From the NCBI RefSeq assembly GCF_003841465.1, contig NZ_REFZ01000001.1, forward strand, positions 1-64,000: a DNA stretch of 64,000 bases, in the 5' to 3' direction. This document shows, in pieces, positions 49,103 to 58,119 of this stretch (the first letter of the stretch is position 1; each line of letters starts with the position of its first letter). Under the pieces are notes generated by a model. The model searched no databases and was not told the DNA's origin. It was given only the letters and a program-made list of their open reading frames with translations. The position numbers and the translations under genes were made by a program. The stretch comes from Natrarchaeobius oligotrophus. GTDB lineage: Archaea > Halobacteriota > Halobacteria > Halobacteriales > Natrialbaceae.

Positions 49103-50386
49103 ATGGAGATCGAATCGGTCCACGCGACGCCGGGCTACGCCGGCTTCTTCTTCGACGACCAGCGCGCGATCAAACGCGGAGCCGGTCGGGACGGGTTCGG
49201 CTACGAGGGCGAGCCGGTCACCGACGGCTTCGACGAGATCAGACAGGCCGGCGAGTCGCTCGTCGTCGACCTCGAGCTGGCGGACGGAACCGTCGTCAGG
49301 GGCGACTGCGCCGCCGTCCAGTACTCGGGTGCCGGCGGGCGCGACCCCCTGTTCCGCGCCGGGGAGTACGCCCCCGTCGTCGAGGGTCCTGTCGCCGCGG
49401 AACTCGTCGGCCGCGACGCGACCGACTTCCTCGAGAACGCGGCCGCGCTCGAGGAGCTCCGTCTCGACGGCGATCGCCTTCACACCGCGATCCGGTACGG
49501 CGTCTCCCAGGCGCTGCTCGCGGCGGCCGCGGCCGCCCGACGGACGACGCGGACGGACGTGCTGGCCGATGCCCTCGGCACCGAGCCGGCGACGGAGCCG
49601 ATTCCCGTCTTCGGCCAGTCGGGTGACGACCGGTACGTAAACGCCGAGAAGATGCTGATCAAGGGGGTTCCGGTGCTTCCACACGCGCTGATCAACAGCC
49701 CCGAGAAACTCGGCGACGACGGCGAGCGATTGCTCGAGTACCTCGAGTGGCTCGCCGACAGGGCGCGGGAACTCGGCCGCGACGGCTACGAGCCGCGCTT
49801 TCACGTCGACGTCTACGGGACGATCGGCGAGCGCTTCGGTCCGCCGTACGACCGGACCGCGGTCGTCGACTACTTCGACGCGCTCGCGGACGCCGCCGAT
49901 CCGTTCGCGCTGCAGATCGAGGGACCGATGGACGAAGGCGGACGCGCGGCCCAGATCGAGGCGATGGCGGAGTTGCGCGACGGGCTCGCGGACGCCGGCG
50001 TCGCCGTCGACGTCGTCGCCGACGAGTGGTGCAACACCCTCGAGGACGTCCGCGCGTTCGTCGACGCGGAGGCGGCGGACCTCGTCCAGATCAAGACGCC
50101 CGACCTGGGCGGCCTCCAGCGCAGCGCCCGCGCGGTGGGCTACTGTGAGGGAACCGACGCGCGGGCGTATCTCGGCGGGACGTGCAACGAGACGGCGACG
50201 TCAGCCCGCGCCTGCGCCCACGTCGCGCTCGCGACGAACGCCGCGCAGGTGCTCGCGAAACCGGGAATGGGATTCGATGAAGGATTCATGATCGTCGAAA
50301 ACGAACAGCGACGAACGATCGCACGGCGCAACCGAACGACGGGACGAACCGAGACCGAACCGACGGACGTGATCTCGCATGACTGA
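49103..50386 (+). CDS. mal: Methylaspartate ammonia-lyase
   Basis: A 427-residue enolase-superfamily lyase that converts 3-methylaspartate to mesaconate and ammonia. The catalytic Lys is at residue 331 in VQIKTPDLGGLQRSARAV, the same number as in Citrobacter MAL. Metal ligand region FHVDVYGTIG and IEGPMDEGG and VADEWCNTLEDV, and the substrate loop GGTCNETATSARACAHVALA, are visible. It follows glmE directly. Confidence 0.96.
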   Translation: MEIESVHATPGYAGFFFDDQRAIKRGAGRDGFGYEGEPVTDGFDEIRQAGESLVVDLELADGTVVRGDCAAVQYSGAGGRDPLFRAGEYAPVVEGPVAAELVGRDATDFLENAAALEELRLDGDRLHTAIRYGVSQALLAAAAAARRTTRTDVLADALGTEPATEPIPVFGQSGDDRYVNAEKMLIKGVPVLPHALINSPEKLGDDGERLLEYLEWLADRARELGRDGYEPRFHVDVYGTIGERFGPPYDRTAVVDYFDALADAADPFALQIEGPMDEGGRAAQIEAMAELRDGLADAGVAVDVVADEWCNTLEDVRAFVDAEAADLVQIKTPDLGGLQRSARAVGYCEGTDARAYLGGTCNETATSARACAHVALATNAAQVLAKPGMGFDEGFMIVENEQRRTIARRNRTTGRTETEPTDVISHD

Positions 50387-51587
50387 CGGACCGAACTGGA
50401 CCGAGCCGGAGACGTTCGCTCGCGCGCTCGAGCGCGCTGACACGATGGCCAAGGGCAACTGTTTCGAGGACTTCGCGGCGGGCGACGTCATCGAGCACGA
50501 CCCCGGCCTCACGCTCACGCGGTGGGGTAACGAGGCCTGGATGAGCCAGACCCTGAACCACGACCCCGCGTACTGGCGGACCGACGCGGCCCGCGAGCGC
50601 GGCTTCGACGGGCCGCCGATCCACCCCGATTACCTCACGGCGGCCACCCTCGGGATCACCGTCGAGGACCTGAGCGAGAAGGGCGGCTACTTCCTCGGCC
50701 GCACCGACGTCCGCTTTCCCGGCGCGCCCGTCTCCCCGGGGACCGAACTCCGCGTCGAGAGCGAGGTCGTCGACGCGACGGCCTCGAACTCCCGGCCGCA
50801 GTACGGAATCGTGACCTGGCGCACGCGCGGGAGGGACGCCGAAACCGACGAGGTGCTGTGTTCCTACGAGCGGACGAACATGATTCCGCGCCGCGAGTCG
50901 CCCGAGACCGACGGCGGCGAAGCCGGGACCCGCGAGGACGGCGAAGCCGGAATGGACGGGAACGCCGGAGCGGGGACGGACGGAGAGCGATCGGACGACG
51001 ACACCCCGGCGCTTCCCGAGGAGTTCGTCTCGCCGGACGGCGGCTACTTCGAGGACTTCGTCGCCGCGCTCGAGGCGGCCGAGGGCCGCGACGCCGCCGT
51101 CGCCTACCGCCACGAGCGCGGTCGAACGCAGGACGACGTCACCGTCGCCTCGCTCCCGCTTTCGACGCTCAACACGGCGAAACAGCACCACAACGCAGAC
51201 GCGATGGCCGACTCCCCCTCCGGCGGAATCGTCGCCTACGGCGACGTCACCCGGTCGACGGCGCTCGGCCACGCCAGATCCGACGAACGGACCTGGCGCG
51301 AACTCGGCTTCGACGACGAGCGGTTCCACGCCTTCGTCGGTCCCGGCGACACCGTCTACGCCTTCACGCGCGTTCTCGAGGCCGACGCCGACGGTACGAC
51401 TTTGCTCGAGAGCGACGCTCGCCTGCCAGCGAACGTGGCCGATCGACTCTCGAGCGAGAACGCGGGGCTCGTCCGATTCGAGCACGTCGCGTTCAACCAG
51501 CGCGACGAACCCGTTTACTCGGGCACCAGAACCGCAGCGATCCGAACGCGACCCCGAGAAGACGACGCGACGACACGACACCGATGA
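50379..51587 (+). CDS. mch: Mesaconyl-CoA hydratase (MaoC-like, two hotdog domains)
   Basis: A 402-residue protein with two MaoC/hotdog domains. The first has NCFEDFAAGDVIEHDPGLTL, TRWGNEAWMSQTLNHDPAYW; the second has FVAALEAAEGRDAAVAYRHE and STLNTAKQHHNADAMADSPS. It hydrates mesaconyl-CoA to methylmalyl-CoA. The start overlaps mal by 8 bp. A Gly/Glu-rich linker at residues 170-205 separates the domains. Confidence 0.93.
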   Translation: MTDGPNWTEPETFARALERADTMAKGNCFEDFAAGDVIEHDPGLTLTRWGNEAWMSQTLNHDPAYWRTDAARERGFDGPPIHPDYLTAATLGITVEDLSEKGGYFLGRTDVRFPGAPVSPGTELRVESEVVDATASNSRPQYGIVTWRTRGRDAETDEVLCSYERTNMIPRRESPETDGGEAGTREDGEAGMDGNAGAGTDGERSDDDTPALPEEFVSPDGGYFEDFVAALEAAEGRDAAVAYRHERGRTQDDVTVASLPLSTLNTAKQHHNADAMADSPSGGIVAYGDVTRSTALGHARSDERTWRELGFDDERFHAFVGPGDTVYAFTRVLEADADGTTLLESDARLPANVADRLSSENAGLVRFEHVAFNQRDEPVYSGTRTAAIRTRPREDDATTRHR

Positions 51588-52633
51588 CATCACCGACCGA
51601 TACACGACTCTGTCGAACGTTCCAGACCGCACCGGCCGCCGTTCCGAAGGAGGATTCGGCGAAGTACCTCGTCTCCGGCCTCGAGGCCGAGGGGTTCGAA
51701 GCCCCCGACTGGCTCGTCCCCGACCTCGAAGACGGCACCGCACCCGACATGAAAGCCGAGGGCCTCGAGAACGCGATCGACCGGATTCCGAAGGCGGCGT
51801 TCCCCGGCGAGATCTGGCCGCGCGTCGAGTGGAGCTACGAGGACGAGCGCGCCCGCGAGCGGGGCCGGTCCCAGATCGAGCGCCTCGTCGGCGAGATCGG
51901 CGACGAGATCGACGGCGTCGTCGTCCCGAAGGTCGGCAGGCTCGAGGACGTCGAGCGAGCCGCTGCCGTCGTCGCGGCGGCCGAATCGTCGTACGGCTAC
52001 GACGACGGCTCGATCGGCCTCGCCGTGATCGTCGAGACGGGACGCGCGCGCTCCGACCTGCGCGAGATCGCGCGGTTCGGCGAGCGGTCTCGCCTCGCCG
52101 CGCTCGTGTTCGGCCCCGTCGACTACACGGCCGAACTCGGCGGTCGCGACCTCGGCGACGGCCGGCCCCGGTGGGACGGACTGCTCGAGGCGCTCTCGAA
52201 CGAGGCGAGCGCGGCCGGGCTGCTCGCGATCGGCGGGCCGTTCGACGATCTGTTCAAAGAGCGCGCCGGCCTCACCTACTACAACGCCGACGAGTACGCG
52301 GACCAGATCGAACGCGAGGCCAGGGTCGGCCTCGACGGCTCCTGGTCGCTGTACCCCAAGCAGACGATCCAGGCCAACACCGTCCACATGCCCACCCCGG
52401 ACGAACTCGAGCGCGACGTCGAGAAGATCGAGCGGTTCAACGAGGCCAAGCGCGCCGGCACCGGCGCGGTCACCATCGACGGCCAGATGGTCGACGAGGC
52501 CACGTTCAAGAACTTCCGGAACACGGTCGAAACCGTGCGCGCGATCCACGACACCCGCCGGGAGCAGACCGCGGCGTACTACGACGAAGAGCTGCTCGAG
52601 CGCGCGCTGACGCTCGAGGTGTCCTACGAGTAG
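51584..52633 (+). CDS. L-malyl-CoA/beta-methylmalyl-CoA lyase (CitE-like)
   Basis: A 349-residue HpcH/HpaI/CitE-family TIM barrel. DLEDGTAPDMKAEGLENAID gives the metal site, VVVPKVGRLEDVERA, VIVETGRARSDL and the C-terminal SWSLYPKQTIQANTVHMPTP complete it. It splits methylmalyl-CoA to glyoxylate and propionyl-CoA. The ATGA overlap with mch indicates coupling. Last gene of the cluster. Confidence 0.95.
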   Translation: MTSPTDTRLCRTFQTAPAAVPKEDSAKYLVSGLEAEGFEAPDWLVPDLEDGTAPDMKAEGLENAIDRIPKAAFPGEIWPRVEWSYEDERARERGRSQIERLVGEIGDEIDGVVVPKVGRLEDVERAAAVVAAAESSYGYDDGSIGLAVIVETGRARSDLREIARFGERSRLAALVFGPVDYTAELGGRDLGDGRPRWDGLLEALSNEASAAGLLAIGGPFDDLFKERAGLTYYNADEYADQIEREARVGLDGSWSLYPKQTIQANTVHMPTPDELERDVEKIERFNEAKRAGTGAVTIDGQMVDEATFKNFRNTVETVRAIHDTRREQTAAYYDEELLERALTLEVSYE

Positions 52634-52716
52634 CGTTCGGCCCTCGGGAGCGGTCGGATGGAACGAGAATCGTTCCAGCGCGTACACTTTTGCCCGACTC
52701 CCTCGAACCGTTCGGT

Positions 52717-53301
52717 ATGTACCCCGAACGCCTCGAGACGGACGCGCTCGTCCTCGAGCAGTTCTGCGAGGAACGGGTCGACGTCTTCGAACTGTACGCC
52801 CGCTTCGCCCGAGGCGGCGAGGGGGTCGACGACGTGTTCGAGTACGTCCCGCAGGAGCCGTACGCGTCGGTCAAGGAGGCCCGCGACCAGCTCGTCGAGG
52901 CGCAAGCGTCGTGGGACGAGGCCGAATCCGCACAGTATGTGGTCTACACGGCCGACGGTTCGCTTGCGGGGTACACGGGGCTATTCCCGGAGTGGGACCG
53001 CCGGGCGGCGCGGATCGGTTTCACCCTCGGCACGGAGTACTGGGGCAACGGCTACGCCGGCGAGTGCGCGACGGCGCTGGCCGACCTCGCATTCGGTCGC
53101 CTCGATCTCGAGGTGGTGGCGCTCGACCACGCGGACGGGAACGAACGGTCGAAACGGGCCATCGAGACGGTCGTCGATACCGCGGGCGGGCAGTACGACG
53201 GCCGCTTGCGAAACTGGCGACCGATCGGCGACGAGGTCGCGGACCACCACCGTTACACGATCACGCGGGAGCAATACCGCCAGAGCCGACGCGACGCGTG
53301 A
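52717..53301 (+). CDS. GNAT family N-acetyltransferase (RimJ/RimL-like)
   Basis: A 194-residue GNAT protein: RLETDALVLEQFCEERVDVF at the start, then LAGYTGLFPEWDRRAARIGF and EYWGNGYAGECATALADLAF with the acetyl-CoA loop, and an HADGNERSKRAIE segment. It resembles RimJ/RimL acetylases. The upstream sequence has TACACTTTTGCCC, perhaps its promoter. Confidence 0.85.
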   Translation: MYPERLETDALVLEQFCEERVDVFELYARFARGGEGVDDVFEYVPQEPYASVKEARDQLVEAQASWDEAESAQYVVYTADGSLAGYTGLFPEWDRRAARIGFTLGTEYWGNGYAGECATALADLAFGRLDLEVVALDHADGNERSKRAIETVVDTAGGQYDGRLRNWRPIGDEVADHHRYTITREQYRQSRRDA

Positions 53302-53530
53302 ACCGCCTCGGGGTTGGGTGGGTCGAGAATCGAAGCGCCTCGCCGTCCCGCGAAGCCGACGGTTTCGCGTCTCTCGTGGGGGCCTGCCGGACGACGTTCC
53401 GCTGACCTCCGGGAATGTCGTCCCGGTTCACCTCGCCTGTTCGGTCGTGGAAGACGCCGTCGTCCGGACGACCTGGAGGCGCTCATCCCGGAGGACGCGT
53501 TCCGAGGCAGCGCCGGAACGTATCGGAACG

Positions 53531-53686
53531 CTACTCGACCGACTTCGCCCGATTCTGGAAGTCGCCGCCACACTCCTCGCACTCGCCGGGGTTCGTCTCG
53601 GCTCTGACTATTCGTCCGCACTGGAGACACTCGTACTCGGACGACAGTTCGGAGGTGTCGTCTTCGACGTCTTGTCCGTGTGGCAT
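53531..53686 (-). CDS. Rubrerythrin-like zinc ribbon microprotein (DUF7129-like)
   Basis: A 51-residue protein: MPHGQDVEDDTSELSSEYEC then LQCGRIVRAETNPGECEECG. Two CxxC pairs (CLQC, CEEC) make a rubredoxin-like knuckle. Such haloarchaeal proteins are called rubrerythrin-like domain proteins. Single-gene unit. Confidence 0.8.
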   Translation of the reverse strand: MPHGQDVEDDTSELSSEYECLQCGRIVRAETNPGECEECGGDFQNRAKSVE

Positions 53687-54030
53687 ACGATGGTATTCGA
53701 GTTCGGGACGGAAATAGAAACCGCACGGTGTCTCCGACGGGATGACGACGCAATCCGACTCGAGGGCGGTGCGTGTCGCGTTTCGCCGGTGTTCGTCCGG
53801 TCTCGCGCGACGAATTCCCGGCGAAGCCGCGCCCGATCGTCGTTTCGCCGCAATACCGTACAGTCGAAATGGACGAAACAAAACCGCGATCGGACGCCGA
53901 GCCCCGCCAACCGGCGTCGTTCGCGGCCGAACGCCGAGTCGACTCGAGTCGGGTTTCGGACGAGCCGGACCGCGCTCGACGGACCCGACCACCGATAGAA
54001 GCATACGACGCGACTGCGTGGCTAGCTAGC

Positions 54031-54477
54031 ATGAAGCAGGTCGAGGTGTTCGAAGAGATCGACGCGCCGCCGGACGTCGTCTGGGACGTCCTCCTCGAGT
54101 TCGAGAGCTACCCGGAGTGGAACCCGTTCGTCCGGGCGATCGAGGGGATTCCGGCCGAGGGCGAGCAGCTCCGGGTTCGAATCGATCCCCCCGAGTCGCG
54201 AGAGCTGACGTTCACGCCGGAGGTCGTCGCCGTCGAGGAGAACAGACGGCTGGCCTGGCTCGGCCGGCTGGCGGTTCCGTTCGCCCTCGACGGCTACCAC
54301 GAGTTCCACCTCGTGCCGATCGACGACGGCGAGCGAACCAGACTGCTCCACCGGGAGACGTTCCGTGGCGCGCTGGTCTCACTGCTAGTCGACGAAGAGC
54401 GGATCGAGCGCGGGTTCGAGGCGATGAACCGGGCCGTCAAAGCGCGCGCCGAGCGGCGAATCGAAGCGCCGGAGTGA
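54031..54477 (+). CDS. SRPBCC family (START/polyketide cyclase-like) protein
   Basis: A 148-residue helix-grip protein: VEVFEEIDAPPDVVWDVLLE, FESYPEWNPFVRAIEG, then a beta sheet LAWLGRLAVPFALDGYHEFH and a C-terminal helix IERGFEAMNRAVKARAERR. It binds a hydrophobic ligand; the ligand is unknown. The ATG at 54031 matches the family; the longer N-terminal frame is Arg-rich noise. Confidence 0.88.
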   Translation: MKQVEVFEEIDAPPDVVWDVLLEFESYPEWNPFVRAIEGIPAEGEQLRVRIDPPESRELTFTPEVVAVEENRRLAWLGRLAVPFALDGYHEFHLVPIDDGERTRLLHRETFRGALVSLLVDEERIERGFEAMNRAVKARAERRIEAPE

Positions 54478-54557
54478 GCGGTATCGCGCCGTCGCTACCC
54501 GCCGACCGCAATCGACTCGACGCCCCCCGGCGCTCGCAACCGATCGACCGGTGACCG

Positions 54558-55217
54558 TCACACGAGCGGACGAATCTCCTCGAGCGAGTCGATCTCGTAC
54601 GTCGGTTCCGGATCGGTCGGCGGCTCGGACTCGAGGCGGTGATCCCGGCGGACGAACGCGGCGTCGACCCCCGCCGCGTCGGCGGCAATCACGTCGACGG
54701 GACTGTCCCCGACGTACAGCGGGTTCGTCGCGCCGAGGTCGTCGATCGCGCGCTCGAGGTAGTACGGTTCGGGCTTCTTGCGTGCGATCCCCTCGAGCGA
54801 CGGCTCGCGCCCGTACCAGACGTCGAACTCCGCGAGATCGCACTGCTCGAGGACGTTCGCGATCGTCTCGTGCTGGTTGTTGCTCACGACCCCCGTCGGA
54901 ACCTCGAGCTCCTCGAGGATCGCAATGTCCTCGTACGGTCGCTTCCGGCCGGCAACGAGTTCCTCGAACTGGGCCGTCACTGCCGCGCGCTCGCGCGCTT
55001 CCCAGAGGGCTTCGGCGTCGACGCCGTGGTCCCGGGCGATTCGCCGGACGGAGTCGACGTCCGGACCGAGAAGCGTCCGAACCTGTTCGGCGGGCGGCTC
55101 CGCGACGCCGACCTCGCGGAAGGCATCGGTGATCGCCTCGAGTAGCACCTCGCGATCCGTCAGCGTCGTCAGCACGCCGTCGTTGTCGAAGACGACCGCG
55201 TCGTAGGTCGCACTCAT
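54558..55217 (-). CDS. HAD family hydrolase (phosphatase-like)
   Basis: A 219-residue HAD protein. Motif I is VVFDNDGVLTTL (the first Asp the nucleophile; note Asn between the two Asp), motif II TGVVSNNQHE with Asn-Gln pattern, motif III Lys in RKKPEPYY, motif IV YVGDSPVDVIAADAAGVDAA. An alpha-helical cap follows motif I (residues 15-80), like phosphoglycolate phosphatase. Confidence 0.9.
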   Translation of the reverse strand: MSATYDAVVFDNDGVLTTLTDREVLLEAITDAFREVGVAEPPAEQVRTLLGPDVDSVRRIARDHGVDAEALWEARERAAVTAQFEELVAGRKRPYEDIAILEELEVPTGVVSNNQHETIANVLEQCDLAEFDVWYGREPSLEGIARKKPEPYYLERAIDDLGATNPLYVGDSPVDVIAADAAGVDAAFVRRDHRLESEPPTDPEPTYEIDSLEEIRPLV

Positions 55218-55480
55218 TCGCGCTCGTCTCCGTCTCCGAACTCGAGCGATTTCGCCGTTTCGATCGACGGCGGAGAATCGGCATCCGATCGGGGACGGGG
55301 GCGACGCGCAATCGACAGAGACCCGGCCACCGCGCAATCCCAGCGCGGACGCCGGGCTGTCCATCGAACCCGGATGCGGAGGTTCAAGTACCGACGGGCG
55401 GCCAGAGCACGCGATGGACGACGATCCGTCCGGTCGCCGCTCGAGCACAGTCAGCCGGAGTTCGCCGCGGGGTGACGCCG

Positions 55481-56029
55481 ATGGGCCATAGAGCGCTCGT
55501 CGCCTACCGGCGACCCGATCACCTCTACGACCTGCGCTACAGCCACTGGGGCGGCGAGAATCTCGCGCTCGCGACGGCGATCACCGCCGCCGACCCGCTC
55601 GCAGACGGCGCGGTCGATCCCGGCCTGCTGGCGGACTCGGTCTCGCGGGATCGGATTCTGACGGACTTTCTCGATCCGTGCGTTCACGAGGCGCTGTATC
55701 TCGTCCGGCCGCCAGCCGAGTACGCAGTGACCGCCTATCGCGTCTGCTGGCTGGAGTGGGGGGACGGCCGCGACGGTGGTCGCGGCGCGATCGTCGAGTG
55801 CCGTCCGGACGACGATCGAGACGTCGAAACGTGGTTTCGGGCGATCAAGACCACCCTCGGCGACGCGATCGAGATGGGCGTCCTCTCTCGACGGGCGGCC
55901 CGGGCCTACCTCGAGTCGCGGATCTGTGAGGACGGCGACGGGATCGTCTACACGTACGGCGACGCCTCCGGACGCGGATCGGCGTCCGCGCCGCGGCCGG
56001 ACGCGTGGCTCGGGGACGACGACAGGTGA
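55481..56029 (+). CDS. DUF6735 family haloarchaeal protein
   Basis: A 182-residue protein that begins MGHRALVAYRRPDHLYDLRY, SHWGGENLALATAIT, typical for the haloarchaeal DUF6735 family. It has VCWLEWGDGRDGGRGAIVEC and WFRAIKTTLGDAIEMGVLSR. No function known. A GTG start 9 bp upstream (55472) is possible. Confidence 0.75.
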   Translation: MGHRALVAYRRPDHLYDLRYSHWGGENLALATAITAADPLADGAVDPGLLADSVSRDRILTDFLDPCVHEALYLVRPPAEYAVTAYRVCWLEWGDGRDGGRGAIVECRPDDDRDVETWFRAIKTTLGDAIEMGVLSRRAARAYLESRICEDGDGIVYTYGDASGRGSASAPRPDAWLGDDDR

Positions 56030-56093
56030 AATCCCCCTCGCCGAATCGCGCCGAACGAGCGGTCTCGTTCGACCTCAGGGGAACGGATCGCCG

Positions 56094-57896
56094 TCACTCG
56101 CTCCAACGCGCGTCCGCGAGCGTCCGCTGGACGACGTCGTTGCCGACCGCCTCAGCGAGCGTCTCGAAGCCGACGCGCTCGCTCCGATCGGTCGCGTTCG
56201 CGACCAGTCGCGAGACGATGAACTCCGGCGTCGATCGGCCGACGGTGTCGAACCGCGGCTGGTAGTCGACGAGCAACTCCAGGTCCGGGTTCAACCCCTC
56301 CGCGAAGATGCCGTCGACGCGCGCCTCCGGCGGCAGCGGCTCGAGGTCGTCCGCCAGGTGGGTGACGAACACCCCGAGCGCGTCGCGGTCGACCGAGAGG
56401 GTGACGAGTCCGTGCAGCAGGTCGGCCGCACTTCCCGGCTCCGTGATCGCCTCGAACTCGTCGACGAGCATCAGCGTCCGGCCGCCCGACGACAGCGGCG
56501 GCACGATCGACCGGAGCGTCGACTCGAGAACGCCGGCGTTGAAACTCGCGTGCCGGCGATGGAACACGAGCGAGTCGACCGGTGTCACCGCCGCGCGCTC
56601 GGCGGGCACCGGAAGCCCCATCGACGCGAGCAACACCACCTGACAGAGCGTCTCGAGCAGCGTCGTCTTGCCGCCGCTGTTGGCCCCGGTCAGCACGGCG
56701 ACTCGCTCGTCGCCCGGGATCTCTACCTCGAGTCCTCCGTCGTCGGCCTCCACCTCGCTCGAGCCGTCGGCGGCCAGTTCGTGATCGCCGAGGGCGTACG
56801 TGATCGCCTGAACGGACTCGCTCTCGCGGGCGACGAGCGTGAGGTTCCGCGCGCCGACGACCGAGACGACCGCCGAATCGCCCTCGACGAACGTCGGGCG
56901 GGTGCAGTCGTACGACAGCGCAAACCGCGCGAGCGAGAGGTGTAACGCGGCGGCGTCGACCGCCTCGACGGCCCGATCGACGGTATCGCTCGACTCCTCG
57001 AGCGTCTCCTCGAGGTCGCGCGCGACCGTCTCTTCGCGTTCGTCGACCGCGGCCGTCAGATCGCTCCGCAGTCCCCGAAGGGTCCCGCCGACGAAGTCGG
57101 TCGCGTCCGCGGCGTCGGTCGGCATCGCGTCACGAACCTGATCGACCGTCACGGCCGTCTCCGAGAGCAGGCGATCCTCGAACGCCTCGCGGAACTGCCC
57201 GACGTCGCGAACGCCGTCGGAACGCAACTCCTCGATCAGCTCGAGGGCGTTCGCGTCCATGTCCTCGACGGCACCCAGGGCGTCCCGCAGCCGATCGAGT
57301 TCGTCGTCCGCCCCCTCGCGGACGCGGCCTCGGCCGTCGTCGAGGGCCGCGAGCGCCGTCGCCGCCCGCTCGAGTCGATCCCGCTCGAGGTCGGCGATCG
57401 CCGCGAACGGGCCGGTATCGACGCCGGCGTCGAGGAGTGCGATCGCGGTCTCGACGGCGGCGTGTTCGCTCTCGTCGCGCTCGTCGTAGCGGTCGTAGGC
57501 CTCGAGAACCGTCGTCCGATCGGGCTCGGAGAGGTCGCTCCAGGCGTCACGGGCGGCGAGAACGTCGTCGAGGCGATCTTCCATCGCCTCGCGCTCGGTG
57601 AGCGGCGTCAGGACGCGAATTCGGTCGGCCGCGCGCCGCGTCACCGCGTGCTCGACCGCCAGATCGAGCAGTTCCTTGTAGGCGGCCCGCGCGTCGCTCG
57701 TCGCGAGCGTCTCCATCCCGCCGTCGCCGGTCGCCCGCCGCAGAATCCGGGTCGCCCGGCCGCGCGGGAGTCCGGCGTCCGAAAGCGTCCGGACGTCGCC
57801 GCTCTCGATCGCCCGGATCGCTCGCTCCCGTCCCAGCTCCTCGACCAGCGCCTCCCGCGTCTTCGGGCCGACTCCCCAGTACTCCTCGAGTCGCAT
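56094..57896 (-). CDS. MutS-family ATPase with N-terminal HhH region
   Basis: A 600-residue protein. An N-terminal helix-hairpin-helix segment (LEEYWGVGPKTREALVEELG) precedes a MutS core with lever and clamp helices (residues 130-330). The ATPase is near residues 390-530: Walker A TGANSGGKTTLLE, the ASFNAGVLESTLRSI segment, Walker B LMLVDEFEAITEPGSAADLL and a VTHLADDL His switch. There is no mismatch-recognition domain and no Smr nuclease domain. It could act in recombination control like MutS2/MutS5 proteins. Divergent from purF. Confidence 0.85.
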   Translation of the reverse strand: MRLEEYWGVGPKTREALVEELGRERAIRAIESGDVRTLSDAGLPRGRATRILRRATGDGGMETLATSDARAAYKELLDLAVEHAVTRRAADRIRVLTPLTEREAMEDRLDDVLAARDAWSDLSEPDRTTVLEAYDRYDERDESEHAAVETAIALLDAGVDTGPFAAIADLERDRLERAATALAALDDGRGRVREGADDELDRLRDALGAVEDMDANALELIEELRSDGVRDVGQFREAFEDRLLSETAVTVDQVRDAMPTDAADATDFVGGTLRGLRSDLTAAVDEREETVARDLEETLEESSDTVDRAVEAVDAAALHLSLARFALSYDCTRPTFVEGDSAVVSVVGARNLTLVARESESVQAITYALGDHELAADGSSEVEADDGGLEVEIPGDERVAVLTGANSGGKTTLLETLCQVVLLASMGLPVPAERAAVTPVDSLVFHRRHASFNAGVLESTLRSIVPPLSSGGRTLMLVDEFEAITEPGSAADLLHGLVTLSVDRDALGVFVTHLADDLEPLPPEARVDGIFAEGLNPDLELLVDYQPRFDTVGRSTPEFIVSRLVANATDRSERVGFETLAEAVGNDVVQRTLADARWSE

Positions 57897-58119
57897 ACCG
57901 TACGGTACGAGTCAACACTCTTGAACGCTGTGTCATCGCCACCGATCCGGCGCGTCGACGGCGTCGTCTCGTGGACGCCGCCACCGCGGCCGCCGGTCGG
58001 AGCCGGTATCGGCGCGGTCCGTGCTGGTATGCACGATCGTGGATAACGATCAACCTTCCTGACGGAGTTGAGAGCACAAACACGGGGATTTTTATCGACC
58101 GGGGGCCCTACGGACGACC

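Noticed and set aside
47696-49804. 702-codon minus-strand frame antisense to glmE and mal
   Set aside because: Shadow of the GC-rich coding strand; Val/Asp/Arg-rich with no motif.
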